In this document: positions 1 through 11,282 of the stretch, one piece after another
Layout of the letters: each line of letters starts with the position of its first letter
Numbering within the stretch: the first letter of the stretch is position 1
Notes under the pieces: model-generated
The model's database searches: none
Told to the model about the DNA's origin: nothing
Seen by the model: the letters and a program-made list of their open reading frames with translations, nothing else
NCBI GenBank assembly: GCA_002270565.1
Contig: NQMI01000051.1
Location: forward strand, 1 to 64,000
Length of the DNA stretch: 64,000 bases
From: Stenocarpella maydis
Lineage: Eukaryota; Ascomycota; Sordariomycetes; Diaporthales; Diaporthaceae
Direction of reading: 5' to 3'
Translations under genes and position numbers: made by a program

Positions 1-1490
1 TAAAATAGGGAATTTAGGCTTAAAAGCCAAGGAACTTCATAATGGCCGAAAAAACCTCGTTAGCTGAAGAAACCTATATTCAATTCATGGGGCAGATACT
101 AGTAAAAACAGGCCTAAAGGGGAGGGAGCAAGAGAATAAAATCTCTATATATATAAAAAGGCATACATTCTACCAGAGCCCTGATTAAGTAACCACCCCA
201 AGAGGAGCGTGGAAGGTAAGAAGAGGAGCCCCTGATGTAATAGGAGAGTTATAAGGGGAATAGAGGGTATTAAAAAGGAGAGGTAGAAAAAGAGGGCATA
301 AGAAATAGTTTTACAGTATACACGTATATATCTGATAGATATAAATTCACAGGGTATAAAAAGATTGACTCTCTAGGACTAGAAATTTCTCAAAAGCAAT
401 GCAGGAAGGCCCCTTCTTATAGCCTTGGAGGGAGGGGGGGGGGGATGCTAAGGCTGGTTTTCCTCCGGATTCCGAAACATGCCGGTTCCCCTAGACCCCG
501 GAACAATACCCGCATATAATAAAGGACTCAGCCCCTATGCTATCTACTCTAAAGAGAGCCAAGGCAGTATAAAAAGTAATAAAGAAGGTTAGGAAAATTA
601 ACGCTATATGCAAAATCAGCAAAGCATTACATATAAGGAACGGCCCAGTTACATCAGAAGTCTTAAGCCTACCACTCTAGAGTAAAGTTCAGGTATAAAG
701 AGAAAAAACTAAGTAGTAAAGCCCATATAAACTACTCTCTATTAACAACCATAATGTAACAATCAACCTTCCTAATGGACCAGTTATCTTCTAATCAACC
801 CTTATATAGCTATACTATTATAATAAAGAAGAACCTCTTAATCTGCCGGACCCTAATAATACCCTAAAGGAGCCAGTATGCTTTAAGCCAGACCCCATAC
901 CAACTATTCCTAACTCAGTAGTCCCTTAATAATAAGGACGGCCACAGGGGGCCAAGAGCAGGAAGAAGGCAGTTATTATCACAGATAATAATAATAATAG
1001 TACTACTACTGCTAATAATATGGAAGATAAGATCACCGCTTATATATTCCTCACCCTATATAAAGTTGAGAACTATAAGCTTACTCTAAAGCTCCGCTAG
1101 AATAACATCATTACTACCCCAGGCAACCCCTTTAAAGAGTCAGATAATAAGGAAGTATTCAAGCTAATTAGCCAAGGAGTATTCCAATTCAAGCAGTTCA
1201 ATAAGCAGAAGCATAAAAGAATCCAAATCTTTAAATCTTGCATTATTAAGGAGATTAAGGGCAAAACTAAAAAGCCATACAAGAAGCCCTACCTTATTAT
1301 TACCAGATTTAGTAACCTTACAAAGCATAAGATCCTCACACAGTCACCAACAATACAACATGCAAGTCATCAACTTCTCATTACTCTTACACCTACATTA
1401 ATAACTAAGGGACTACATCTTAAGCTCCATAATATTACCCAGGCCTATCCACAGTCAAAATCCATACTTAAGAGGCCCATTCTATACTAC
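1..1490. other. AT-rich decayed DNA, no intact gene
   Basis: This stretch is AT-rich and stop-laden in every frame. Short poly-AT and ATA repeats occur (for example around 985-1015). It lies directly upstream of the copia polymerase relic and may hold the more decayed 5' part of the same element, but I could not recognise a specific domain here. Confidence 0.5.
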
Positions 1491-2745
1491 CTTCCCCCTA
1501 AAATAAGGGGCAAATACCCAGCCGGCATAATCATAAGGGTAATCAAACCCTTATATAGCATTACAGAAGCCGGTATGCACTAATAGGCCACATACTATAA
1601 ACACCATATCAAGAAGCTAGGGATAATTATATCTGCATATAACCCATGCCTCTTAATAGCTGACTATAGCAGTAAGGACATCTTTGGTATTACCGCTATA
1701 TAGACTAATAATACTCTCACCCTCTATACCCCGGCCTTTTCAGAGCTTAAAGAACAGAAGATTAAGGAGGAGGAGATCCACTACAAGCCAAAGGATAGGC
1801 TAACTCCTAAGAAATCACTAGACTTCAATAGCACAAAGATCACGATATCACACAACAGCATCATACATCTCAGACAGAAGGGCTAAGGGGCAAAGATATA
1901 GCCAGTTAACTATATAGCTAAGGACTGCACTCAATAGTACATAGAGCAGCACACAAGAGGAGCATATCTAGCTTCTATTTACCACCCGGAAGCAGCATTT
2001 AACCTCTCTATTGCAGCTCAAATCCAAGACCCTAAAGAAGAGGACTATACCAAGTTAAACAAGCGGCTAAAGTAGCAAGTAGATTACCTTAGCTGTAGTC
2101 TTAACTACATTCCTCTAGACCTTACAGCAGCCAAATTAATGATCTTTATAGATGGATCTTTTACCAACAATAAGGACCTTAGTTCTTAGATTAGCTATAT
2201 AATTGCCCTAATAAATAAAGCGCAAGCCAAGCAACCATCTACATAAGAGATCACCAGGAATATCCTCCATTAGTCATCAACCAAGTGCAAGAGGGTTACA
2301 CATAGCATACTTGCTTCCAAGATCTACAGCATAATCAATAGCTTTAATATAGGGATCATAATAGCTGCTACTCTCCACCAAATTACTACACGCTTAAACC
2401 TACTAGAGATCCCTCTTATCATCTATATAGATTCCTACTCTTTATATAAGTATCTAATCAAGCTAGGGACAACAAAAGAGAAGCACCTTATAATTAATAT
2501 AATAGCATTAAGGCAGTCATACAAGAAGCATAAGATCCACAAGATCCAATAGATTGCTAGGGACTATAACCCAGCAGATACCTTCATAAAGAGTACCCCA
2601 AATAAGGCATTAGAATGCCTTATCAACAACAATACCCTCATTATTAAGGTAGAAGGATATATAAACTATAGCCAGCTAGCAACAATAACACCTTCCTCTA
2701 CCTAAACACCATACAAGAGATCACAATAATTACTACAAGAACAGC
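1490..2745 (+). mobile_element. Ty1/copia-type retrotransposon relic (RT C-terminus and RNase H)
   Basis: Reading through stops on the plus strand gives a continuous match to the end of a fungal copia-like polymerase. A segment near 1640-2060 contains LRQKG, an RGAYLASI-like stretch and AAFNLSIAAQ. It leads into an RNase H domain from about 2140 with FIDGSFTNNKDLSS, then HSILASKIYSI, IPLIIYIDS and DYNPADTFIKS. These motifs follow the usual order of the family. At least seven in-frame stops interrupt it, mostly TAG where relatives have CAG or TGG (for example just after NNKDLSS, near 2190). That is what RIP of CpA on this strand would give. No LTRs could be paired with it. It is a dead fragment, not a functional gene. 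Confidence 0.8.
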
Positions 2746-3780
2746 TATACGCTAACTTACCCAGCAAAGACTACAACCTATGGTAGTTAACTAACTAACG
2801 CAACTTGGTCAGTAAAGCCACGCATACCAATGCCGCCCTACCCCATAAGGGAGGACCACCAATTATTACTACCCTAAGCCCTAGATGGCAGTTAACAAGT
2901 ACCCTAAGATATAAAAAGGGATCACACAGTACCAGCAACCAGCAAAACTTTATATCCCTATTAATTAGTTACCTACATCTTACCCTAAGGAGCTACACAG
3001 TTAGCCAATCTATGGTTCAAATCCATCCCAAGGGCAAGACCTTATAGCCAAGATTTTTACAGTAGTGCCTACACACTAAGGGTTTAGGTAACAAGGGTTA
3101 CCACTATCCCACAGGCACTTAAGTTGCCAGCTATATATATCAAGCATCCCCAATCAAAATTTCACGTCTCAACTCCCGCCTAACGTATGTTTTACATACT
3201 TACCCAAAGCAACATCAGACAGTACACACTCTACTACACATTTTGTTAACAAGTTGGCTCCAATATACTATTCATTACTATCTACTACAATCCCTACCTA
3301 ACCCAACTACTACTTCCTCTACCCCCACCAACTCTTAATATTAGCCTCTAACAAAGAGAGCTTTTACCAATTAAGTTATCATCAAACCCTATTGCTAATA
3401 TCTGCCGCCAGAAGATAATTAATCTACATTATACCCAATTTAACCAATTATCAACACTTAATCAGGGGGAGAGGGGGTCCAAAAATCCAGGTCCAGAAGG
3501 CCGGATAATTATTATTCCAGTTCCAGAGTATCCAAACAATTATTATTCCAATCCGGCAAATCCTTATTCAACCTATAGCCTATAGGCGAAGGAATCTATA
3601 TGTCCTTATCACGATTTCTTCAACCCTTAAGTACCAGAGACAACAAATAAGCGGTACAAATTATTAAGAGCGGATATTTTATATAGGAATAGCACTATAT
3701 TAATCCAGACCCTATAATTATATACTCTCAGCTTTTAGGGGAAGCAGAGACCGCCATAACACGCCAGGTCTTTCCAGGTG
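2746..3780. other. AT-rich decayed DNA downstream of copia relic
   Basis: No recognisable coding sequence. The short open frame at 2805-3047 has no domain I recognise. A locally repetitive part at 3470-3570 repeats 'ccggataattattattcca'-like units. It is probably TE-derived by context. Confidence 0.45.
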
Positions 3781-3789
3781 CCTTATTTC

Positions 3790-3951
3790 ATGGCACTTAG
3801 CACAACGGTACACGCAACAAACTCAACAAAGGGACTGGCACAGCCAAAAGCAGCAGTAGTATAGGGATTTAGTAACGAATGCAATAATTTCTTTTGTTTT
3901 TCCTTGAAATAGCGAGAGCATGGGTTCAACCCCACGCCTGGGACTTTTTTT
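3790..3951 (+). ncRNA. Possible Pol III-type / SINE-like unit
   Basis: A perfect fit to the A-box pattern (TAGCACAACGG, 3798-3808) is followed by a good B-box (GGTTCAACCCC, 3923-3933) inside a T-arm-like stem-loop, then a run of seven T at 3945-3951. The A-to-B distance is about 125 bp, too long for an ordinary tRNA, and the acceptor arms do not pair. A tRNA-derived SINE or a decayed tRNA copy is possible, as is chance. There is no RNA evidence. Confidence 0.25.
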
Positions 3952-4001
3952 ATGTTTTTAGAGGAGACAGTCGCTAGCAAAAGAAAAAGACTGCCAGTAT
4001 A

Positions 4002-4198
4002 GCAATAGCAGTGTGCACAGCACACTGGTGGGCTAGCGTTACAGCCACCATACTATAGCCAGAGGTGTAGTTGCTCTACCCAGCCACTACTCACCCCTAT
4101 ATAGCCCGAGATAGCTGGCGGGCTACGCACTACACCCACTACTCTAGATAGAGAATTTTAACCATAACCCCAATCGTATTGCAATACGTGACCCAGCC
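4002..4198 (+). repeat. Dispersed repeat, copy A (inverted copy at 27356-27562)
   Basis: About 200 bp here match the reverse complement of 27356-27562 over almost the whole length. Shared blocks include GGTGGGCTA, CCGAGATAGCTGGCGGGCTA and CGTATTGCAATA. Many differences are C/T or G/A. It is hairpin-rich with no coding potential. The family is unknown to me; it could be a non-autonomous element or the end of a larger one. Confidence 0.7.
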
Positions 4199-5136
4199 AA
4201 CATTAGCATAATTAGTGCTAACTTTTATTAATTATTTAGCCTGTGGTGGGTGCTAGGGTTAGCATAAGGGATGTAATGTTAGCAAAAGTAGCGGGATGGT
4301 GATACTAGCGGAATAGTAATAAACGACGTTAGTTCTTTATAATATTTAATGAAATAATAGTTAAAGATAGCTTTAAACTTAATAGCTTATTAATAATGCT
4401 AGTATAAATTACTATACTTTAAGATTAAGACCTTTAGTATAAAACACTAGTTTCTAATTTGACCAAATACTTATTTTTTTAAATCTTGTTTATAAATTAA
4501 TTATTTATTATTAAAGCTTATTGTTTTATATCTCTTTAGGGCAAGTATTATTTATTCCTAGTAAGAAGTGAAACTTAAAGAATATAACTACTCTTATTTA
4601 ATGTAGTACGGCTGTTTGAATGGTTTTTGGTAGGAAATCGCTATGCCGGAAGGGGGTGGTGCGTGAAACGGGTGGTTGACTTAAAATATTGGTACTGCTA
4701 AGAGCCCCCATATGCCCCGCATGGTCGGATTACAAAACGGCAGCTAGGTCATCCGAGACTATGCCGCATCAGTCACGGTTGATTATGCGATGGGCTCGGA
4801 CTTGTACCCGGACTGCCTGCCCACTTACCAAGATCGTAAATGTACGATACACGCAGTCTACGATATGGGAGCATCTCGCTTCAATAGTTGACCTAGGTAT
4901 ACTGTGTATACAGTAGTACCCATATTTGATGCGGACTAACGGCCCGACTAGTCTTACCGAAATCCTAAGTTTTCTAAATTACAAATGGAGTGAATATTAT
5001 CATCCATGTCCTACACTACCTTCTGTAGTATAAAGAGAAGGCTTCTTTTATATCACAATTCTGTCGACCCAGTGTGTATCCAGCAGTAAACGCCCGTCAT
5101 ACCTCACTCTATAACTAAAGTCTTCACAAAATCAAG
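4199..5136. other. AT-rich intergenic DNA passing into the ALDH promoter
   Basis: 4200-4620 is very AT-rich with no coding signal. From about 4620 composition returns to normal. The ALDH upstream region contains a TATA-like tataaagag at about 5031, roughly 105 bp before the ATG. I see no other gene. Confidence 0.4.
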
Positions 5137-6884
5137 ATGACTTCTGTGAATTTCGACCTCACTCGTTACTCAATTCCCACCCAGCTGTTTATCCATGGAA
5201 AATGGGTTGACAGCTCTTCGACGAAGAAGGAGACCATTGTGTCAGCCGTCAATGATCAAGTTATATCCAATGGTAACATCTTGTTCTATATGATAAGAAG
5301 CACAGAGTTCCTAACCTTTTTAAGATGTCCAATGGGCCACCGCAAACGATGTCGACTTGGCTGTTGAGTCAGCAGAGAATGGATTGCAGGTTTGGCAGGG
5401 AATGACAAAGGTAAATGGACCCTGAACTCATTCGCTGTTCAAACTGACTGTCCAAATATAGGAAGGAAGGCGCGATGCTCTGCTCAAGTATGCTCAGCTA
5501 ATTCGCGAGCACGCTGACGAGTTATACTGGCTTGAGGCGATTGTAGCGGGAAAGACAAGAGCTTTTGCCAATTTCGAGATCGATGGTCTCGTCAAGCATT
5601 TGATCTGTAAGAGAACTCTTGCAGATTTGCATTAATAAGCTCCTGACGTTTCATAGATGCTGCTGGGCTCATCGAATCGCAACAGGGTTCAGTGATGCCA
5701 CCCGACGAGAACACACTGCAGGTGAGCGGGGACACTACCTTGGTTGTTATTTGATTGACTTGTCGCCCTGAACTCATCTTGTCGTTAGTATGTCATCCGT
5801 GAGCCCTGGGGTGTCTGTGCAGCCATTGTGCCGTTCAACGGGCCCATTATCTGTCCGGGAAATAAAATTGGTGCAGCGCTTGCTGCAGGCAATGCGGTTG
5901 TGGTAAAATGCTCGGAAACAAACCCTTTCAGCACACTACTTGCGGTATCTCTTTCCGTGCAAGCGGGGATACCTCCTGGTGTCTTAAACGCCCTCAATGG
6001 CGCTGTTGAAGCAGGTTCGGCGCTGTCTTCACACATGAAGATCAGAAAAATCAGCTTCACAGGAAGCCTGAGTACCGCCCGCCACATCCAGGTCGCCGCT
6101 GCGAAGTCGAATCTCAAGAATGTGACCCTGGAGTTGGGCGGAAAGTCCCCACTCATCATATTCCCGGACGCTGATCTCAATGATGCAGCAAGGGCGTGCA
6201 CTGGCTTTCTTACACTAGCTGGCCAGGGATGCATGTTGGCAACACGTATCTATCTGCATGAAGACATCGCAGACGAAGTTCTGGCACGGATACACAAGAT
6301 CGCAGAAGATTTCGAGGCTAACATGGGATCTGATCCGCTATCTGAAGGAACATGGAGCTCCCCGCTGTTCCACAGAGCCCAAAAGCAGTCGGTCTTGAAG
6401 TTCATCGAATCGGGAAAGCAGGAGGCGACTCTCCTTCGTGGCGGCTTGACCTTCGGAGACAAGGGTTGCTACATTACGCCCACAATTTTCGTCAAGCCTT
6501 CTCCTGATGCGAAGATCTTGAAAGAGGAGATTTTTGGGCCAGTCGCCGTAGTGTTGACATTTAAGACTGAAGAAGAGGTGATCGCCCGCGCGAATGACAG
6601 CGAGTATGGGCTGGGTGCCTTCCTTTACACGAATGATCTTGGTAGGGCTCTCCGATGCGCTCGTAAGTTGGATGCAGGGACAGTTGGAGTGAATGGTACG
6701 ATCTGGAGTCCGTATACTCCGTTCGGCGGATGGAAACGTAAGTTTTTACTCAATTCCCTTTCAGCAAAACAAATAACTTACTTTATTTCTAGAGAGCGGT
6801 TCGGGCGTGGAATGTGGTATAGAAGGCTATCAGGACTGGACACAGATTAAGTATGTCTCGTTCAAGGCTTTAGCCCGTAAATAA
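5137..6884 (+). CDS. Aldehyde dehydrogenase (NAD(P)+-dependent), intact, six exons
   Basis: Predicted exons are 5137-5272, 5325-5410, 5462-5606, 5657-5721, 5789-6737 and 6793-6884. All introns are GT-AG, 50-67 bp, and all phases agree, giving 490 residues, the usual length of the ALDH superfamily. Conserved features are the cofactor-binding lysine in VVVKCSE (about K184), the general base Glu in LELGG (about E259), the catalytic Cys in GQGCMLATR (about C292), EEIFGPV, and a C-terminal GGWKQSG spanning the last intron. It oxidises an aldehyde to a carboxylic acid, probably in the cytosol since no targeting signal is seen. The IVPFNGPI segment resembles salicylaldehyde/vanillin-type fungal ALDHs, but the substrate cannot be read from sequence. 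No pathway partner lies next to it; it sits between a RIP-decayed block and an inverted-repeat element. Confidence 0.9.
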
Positions 6885-7403
6885 TATTATGTATGAATGA
6901 TAGCTATGGCGTTTTCAGCTTCATTGATGAGCATCGATCAGAAAACACCAGCCGGGCCTCGCCATAAACATAGCTGCGACAGTGAAGATACCTCAATGGT
7001 GTCAGATGAGCTGACATGTGTGGATAACTCCATGGTCGTAAAAATATTCATACTCCATGGTCGTAAACAATGAATATGTCAAGCCCAATGTCAAAGAATA
7101 GAGGGGTTGAAGCGAGGAGGCTGCTAAACTAGCTATACGTAATAGGAAGTTCTCTAAGGAGACAGAAAGGATCAGAGGTCAAGGATCAATAGTGTACCAT
7201 TGCTCATATACTACTATATCTGGTACTTCATTACTACTTCGCCTTATATTGCATGCTATTTACGCTAGGAAGAGTTAAACTGGCTTACTTATCGGAGAAC
7301 GTAGTGGGCGGAATATAATGGCACGGTTATAAAAGTCTAATTGGGATAAGGTATAAAGCAAGCTTTAGCTATTTTAGCCAAGCTACCAGCGCCTCTGTGC
7401 CCG
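6885..7403. other. Intergenic, no gene seen
   Basis: This is the ALDH 3' flank, becoming AT-rich after about 7100. A 'catggtcgtaaa' motif occurs twice (7031 and 7057). I see no coding or RNA signal. Confidence 0.5.
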
Positions 7404-7981
7404 GTCATGGTTCGCCCACCCAGCTTTTTGTGTGGGCGGACCCAGTACAAGGAATTAAGCATGTAGCGCACGTAGTTGTCTTATACCGCCGGCTCCTTAA
7501 CCCTGCACTAGGCCCTACCTTACCCTTAGCTAGGTGCATGGAAAGTTTACTGGGTGTATAGAAAGCCTATATAAAAGGCCTACTCTAACCCTCTAGGCCC
7601 TCTACACGCCCTCTATATATGCTTAAAGGAAGGCCTTCTATATATACTCTAAGGAAGCCCCTTAATATACCCAGAGGAAGGCCCTCTATATACCTAGAGG
7701 AAGGACTTTTAAAGGAGCGCGTGAAGGGCCTTCTACTGGGCGCATATGAAGGGCCTTCCACTAGGTGCGTATAAAGGGCCTTCCTTTGGGCGTATGGAGG
7801 GGCTTCCTTTAGGTACATATAGAGGGCCTTTCTTTAGGCGCTTGGTGGGGTGTGGAGGGGCTTGAGAGTGGGGGGGGTATTAGAATTTATGGTGTGCTGC
7901 ACGCTTAATTTCTTGTACTGGGTGCGCCTATACAAATAGCTGGGTGGGTGAACACAAAAAGCTGGGTGGGTGAACCATGAC
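7404..7981. mobile_element. Non-autonomous inverted-repeat element (MITE/foldback-like)
   Basis: The left arm, 7404 to about 7470, matches the reverse complement of the right arm, about 7893-7981. Both arms share GTCATGGTTC, CCCACCCAGC TTTTTGTGT, ACCCAGTACAAG and AATTAAGC in the same order. The right arm contains an extra copy of the CACCCACCCAGCT unit. The interior is non-coding and consists largely of a minisatellite. No transposase is present. I could not define a target-site duplication, so the superfamily is open and exact ends may be off by some bases. Confidence 0.65.
7600..7845. repeat. Degenerate minisatellite, about 28-30 bp unit
   Basis: About eight diverged tandem copies of a unit built around GGGCCTTC and GTATA/GCGTAT. 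The translated frame on the minus strand (7585-7818) is repetitive for this reason only and is not a gene. Confidence 0.7.
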
Positions 7982-8151
7982 TGCTCTGTGCTTCTGCTGC
8001 GGAGGCGCAGATCTTTGGCGATGTCGTGCTCTTTGACTGCCGCAAGCCCTCTGATCGCGGGCCTTCGAGGATGTATTTTTACCCTCATCTGAATTCTTTT
8101 CTTTCTCTTCCCCTTTTATAAATGGTACAACCTAATGATTCGTAAATACTA

Positions 8152-9246
8152 ATGGGATATGTACAGCCTGCCGCCATTTTCTTCCACTCAAATCACAAAG
8201 ATTATACCTACCGGATTTGGCAGCTACTCGGTACACAAAACAAGGGGCTGCTCGAATTTCTGCTCTCGGATTCCGGTCCAAACAGAGATTGCGGCACACC
8301 ATGCCTCGTGTCTGTCCTATCTGATCAAAAGAATCTGATACAGATTGATTCGGAAGAGCCAATCTCTGAGACGGGCATCTATGAGATATTTGGGAGCGCA
8401 AAACTCTCGGTGATCATGACCCAGACCCACGGCTGCACTGCTGCTCGTTCAATGAGGTAGACTATACAAGTCATGGGCCTGGCGCTGGTGGTGGGAATCT
8501 GTGGTGGTGTGCCCTTCCCCCAGAATGGAGTCGAAGTAGTTCTCGGAGATGTCATCATCAGCCATGGACTGATCCAATATGACTTTGGACGGCAGTTTCC
8601 GGATAAGTTCGTCCGGAAGGACGACACGGCCGCCAGGCCTAACTCCGAGATTCTGTCTTTTCTCTCAAGATAAAGGGCCGCTGGAGCACGAGGAAACTAC
8701 GGGAACGGACGTCTACACATCTAGAGACCCCCGTGAAGACCCCAGAGGTTGATATGATGGTGGAATACCCCGGAGCGTGCACGGACAAGCTGTACAAACC
8801 GAGATATCGTCACAAACACTAGGCAGCCTCAACCTGCGAAGTCTGCAACAACTGCCTAACGAACAGTGACCCCGTCTGGGAGGATGCGCTGAAAGCGGAC
8901 TGCGAAATACTGCAATGCAATTGCCAATGACAGCAACCCCGTTTCCCGAAAAAGGCTAAAAGTTGTCGCTGACGGTAACACCAATGTGGAGCCATCCATT
9001 CACTTCGGTCTCTTTGCTTCTGGCGACAAGGTCATGAAGTCTGGAGAAGAGCGAGACAAATTAGCTACGGAAGAGGGAATCATAGCGTTTGAAATGGAAG
9101 GCGCTGGAGTCTGTGAGGGGTTTCCTGGGCGCTGTCTCGTCATCAAAGCTGTCGGTGACTATGCAGATAGCCACAAGACTAAGAGGTGGCAGAGCTATGC
9201 GGCTGCAAGTGCAGCCGCTTGTATAAAGGCACTTCTTGAATCCTAG
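8152..9246 (+). pseudogene. Nucleoside phosphorylase superfamily gene, broken
   Basis: Two blocks carry clear signatures of the purine/uridine phosphorylase superfamily domain common at the N-terminus of fungal NLR-like proteins. The first is LALVVGICGGVPF with LGDVIISHGLIQYDFGRQF (8480-8670). The second is IHFGLFASGDKVMKSGEERD with IAFEMEGAGV and VGDYADSHKTKRW (8996-9246). Between them 'YPGACTDKLYKPRYRHKH' and 'CEVCNN' remain recognisable. The reading frame is broken by an in-frame TAG at 8458-8460 (consistent with CAG to TAG), by a stop ending the first block at 8673, by stops in the middle block and by frameshifts. The family would bind or cleave nucleosides, but this copy cannot make the full domain. 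No NACHT/NB-ARC or repeat domain follows. Confidence 0.8.
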
Positions 9247-9418
9247 TCTACTTAGCGAGGTCTACTTATTCTCAAGGCTAATCCCAGCTTTTGTATACAA
9301 ATTCGTGGCTGCAAGACAGAGGAACCTCCCTTCTAAAGATCCAGACAATATCATAGACAGTATTCCCAGTATATCTGTAAGACCGAAGTCATAGAACCTG
9401 GCGGAAAATCGGGATGAG

Positions 9419-10560
9419 CTAACGGCCCCTTCCGCCTCCCACAAGAGCGTGTGGAAATACCCTATGCCAAAAATACCAGAGGAGGGCGGTAAAAGAGGTC
9501 AGAGGAATAGAGACAGCCCAATATATCCATATCTTATCTGCTACCGCCCAGGTGCCTTCACCAGCATCAAAGTTTAAGAACGATGTGCTGAAGATAGCGG
9601 AGACGAACGTGGCTGGCAGAAAGGTCAACGTCAAGAATGCAACCGTCTTCATAGGCGGCACTGTCCTTTTGTGCGGCTCGCCCAATCTCGACAGACGTTC
9701 GCGCATCGGCTTGCGCGACGATGTTGAAGGATAGCTGTATCTCATTTTGCAGCCTCGCCTGGTTGGAAGCGGACCTGTGTTTAAGGCTGACGAGCGTGGT
9801 TTCCAGGGAAAGCAGGCGATCGCGTAGGCGCTTCGAAGCCGGTCTCGCGCTCTTCTCAGCACCCGTGACGCCGGACACGTAGTCAGCATGGCGCCGCAGA
9901 ATATTTCCTACAGTCTGTACGGCGACCTCGAGGCTTTCCGTGACGTGGATCGCATGCCGCGGCATTTCGTGCAGGTGGCTATAATCGGGTTCTAGGCTGC
10001 TGACGGGCGCCCGGTTCTTCTCTATCGCCCGTACCTGGTCGCGAATCTTCTAGACGGACTGGTCTTGAAGGCGAAGGACTTCTTGGAGTAGGCTCTCATA
10101 AACCTAGAAAGGGCCTAAAAGGTTCTCGTGAGCAGGAAGATCGGCTATGGGAGATGGCAGTTTCTCTTTGATCGGAGGGGGTGGGTCGAACACAATTAGA
10201 ATCGTCCTTTCCGCCGAAGGGATGCATCGGCTAAAGATGTTGAGCTTGTGCCATAGGTAGTGATTAGTATCGCCGTAGTAGAATTTCGTCTCAAAATATG
10301 CCCATGTGTCTGATTTCCAGACGTGGTAAGTACTATCTTCGAGAGCAGACACAGAGTGTATGCAAGGGAGTCGCACTATATCCGTTGATGTTTCCCGCTT
10401 GGTCTTCTGTCTCCTCAAAACCAAAGTAGCCATTCGAACTCTTGCAGTACCATTGCCACCAAGTCTCGGGCATTTTGAATGTCTTGGAGAGGTATTCTCG
10501 GCATACGGGGCATTCCCTATTTATGTTTGCCGTAGCGATTCTGCCGGAAACAGTGTCAGA
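9419..10560 (-). pseudogene. CorA-like membrane protein gene, broken
   Basis: Pieces on the minus strand fit a fungal CorA/ZntB-like protein in order. They are an N-terminal block with MPETWWQWYCKSSNGYFGF (about 10390-10480), a block ending in WHKLNIFSRCIPSAERTI (10104-10433), a helical region with LKHRSASNQARLQNEIQLSF (9567-9965), and a C-terminal two-TM segment with LTFLPATFVSAIFS and IYWAVSIPLTSFTALLWYFW (9419-9660). They lie in different frames. There is a frameshift near 10380, TAG stops near 10100 and 10048, and a one-base insertion at about 9653 that separates the helix from the TM segment. The open frame at 10582-10890 may be an upstream exon, but I cannot show it. An intact member of the same fold is at 58338-59832. 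Confidence 0.75.
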
Positions 10561-11282
10561 CTTGCTGATATTCCATACTAGTTAATTCCTGAGTTTTGAA
10601 CAGGCGTCTAACACCACAAGAACGTCAAAGTCCCCGTCAATGAGATCTTGGATATTTTTTGCCTTCTCGAGTTTCTGATCTTCCAAGATAACCTGGGATT
10701 TCCTCCAGGTAGTATCACCTGCGGCCTCGTCAACACAGCCCGTGCAAAGGTGGATCTGTGCGCTACATACCTTGCCTTGTCCAGGCCAGTTCGAGCTGCG
10801 GACACGGGCCATGGCGCGGGGCGGGCATGACCGAGGAGGCTCCAATAGAATTAGCATTGAAGTGTTGCGTCCTAGTTGGGAACATGTCATGAAGGCAGCA
10901 CAAGACGAGGAGGGGAAGAGAATGACTTGGGCTGTGTCACTTCACGTGAGTGGCTGGGCAGCCTGCATATTATGAGACTCGAGACTCCTTGTGTTGTTCC
11001 CTGTCCTGTCGTCTGCCTCGATTACATCAGGTAACTGCCCAGGTGGGACGGCTACACGCCCTGGAAAACGGTCGAGTTAAGGTTTTCTTGAATTGATCCC
11101 TCACGTTACGCCCGAGCGTGCATCACTGCAACTGTTAATGGAAAGGGGTCAAAGCCTGAAAGAGGACATCAACATGCATATCTGTGGTATCTGGTCAAAA
11201 TATTCGAATCCTCCCACGCTCCCATGCGTCGATCTGACATTGCATTTATAATTCCGCCGGTCCAAAAATATCCGACAAGTTC
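10561..11282. other. Intergenic between CorA-like pseudogene and VPS41 3' end
   Basis: Normal base composition. The minus-strand open frame 10582-10890 (102 codons) has no recognisable domain. 10900-11282 holds the 3' flank of VPS41 and nothing else I can identify. Confidence 0.4.

Noticed and set aside
7585..7818. Repetitive minus-strand peptide with EGLP units
   Set aside because: Direct translation of a minisatellite. No evidence of a gene.
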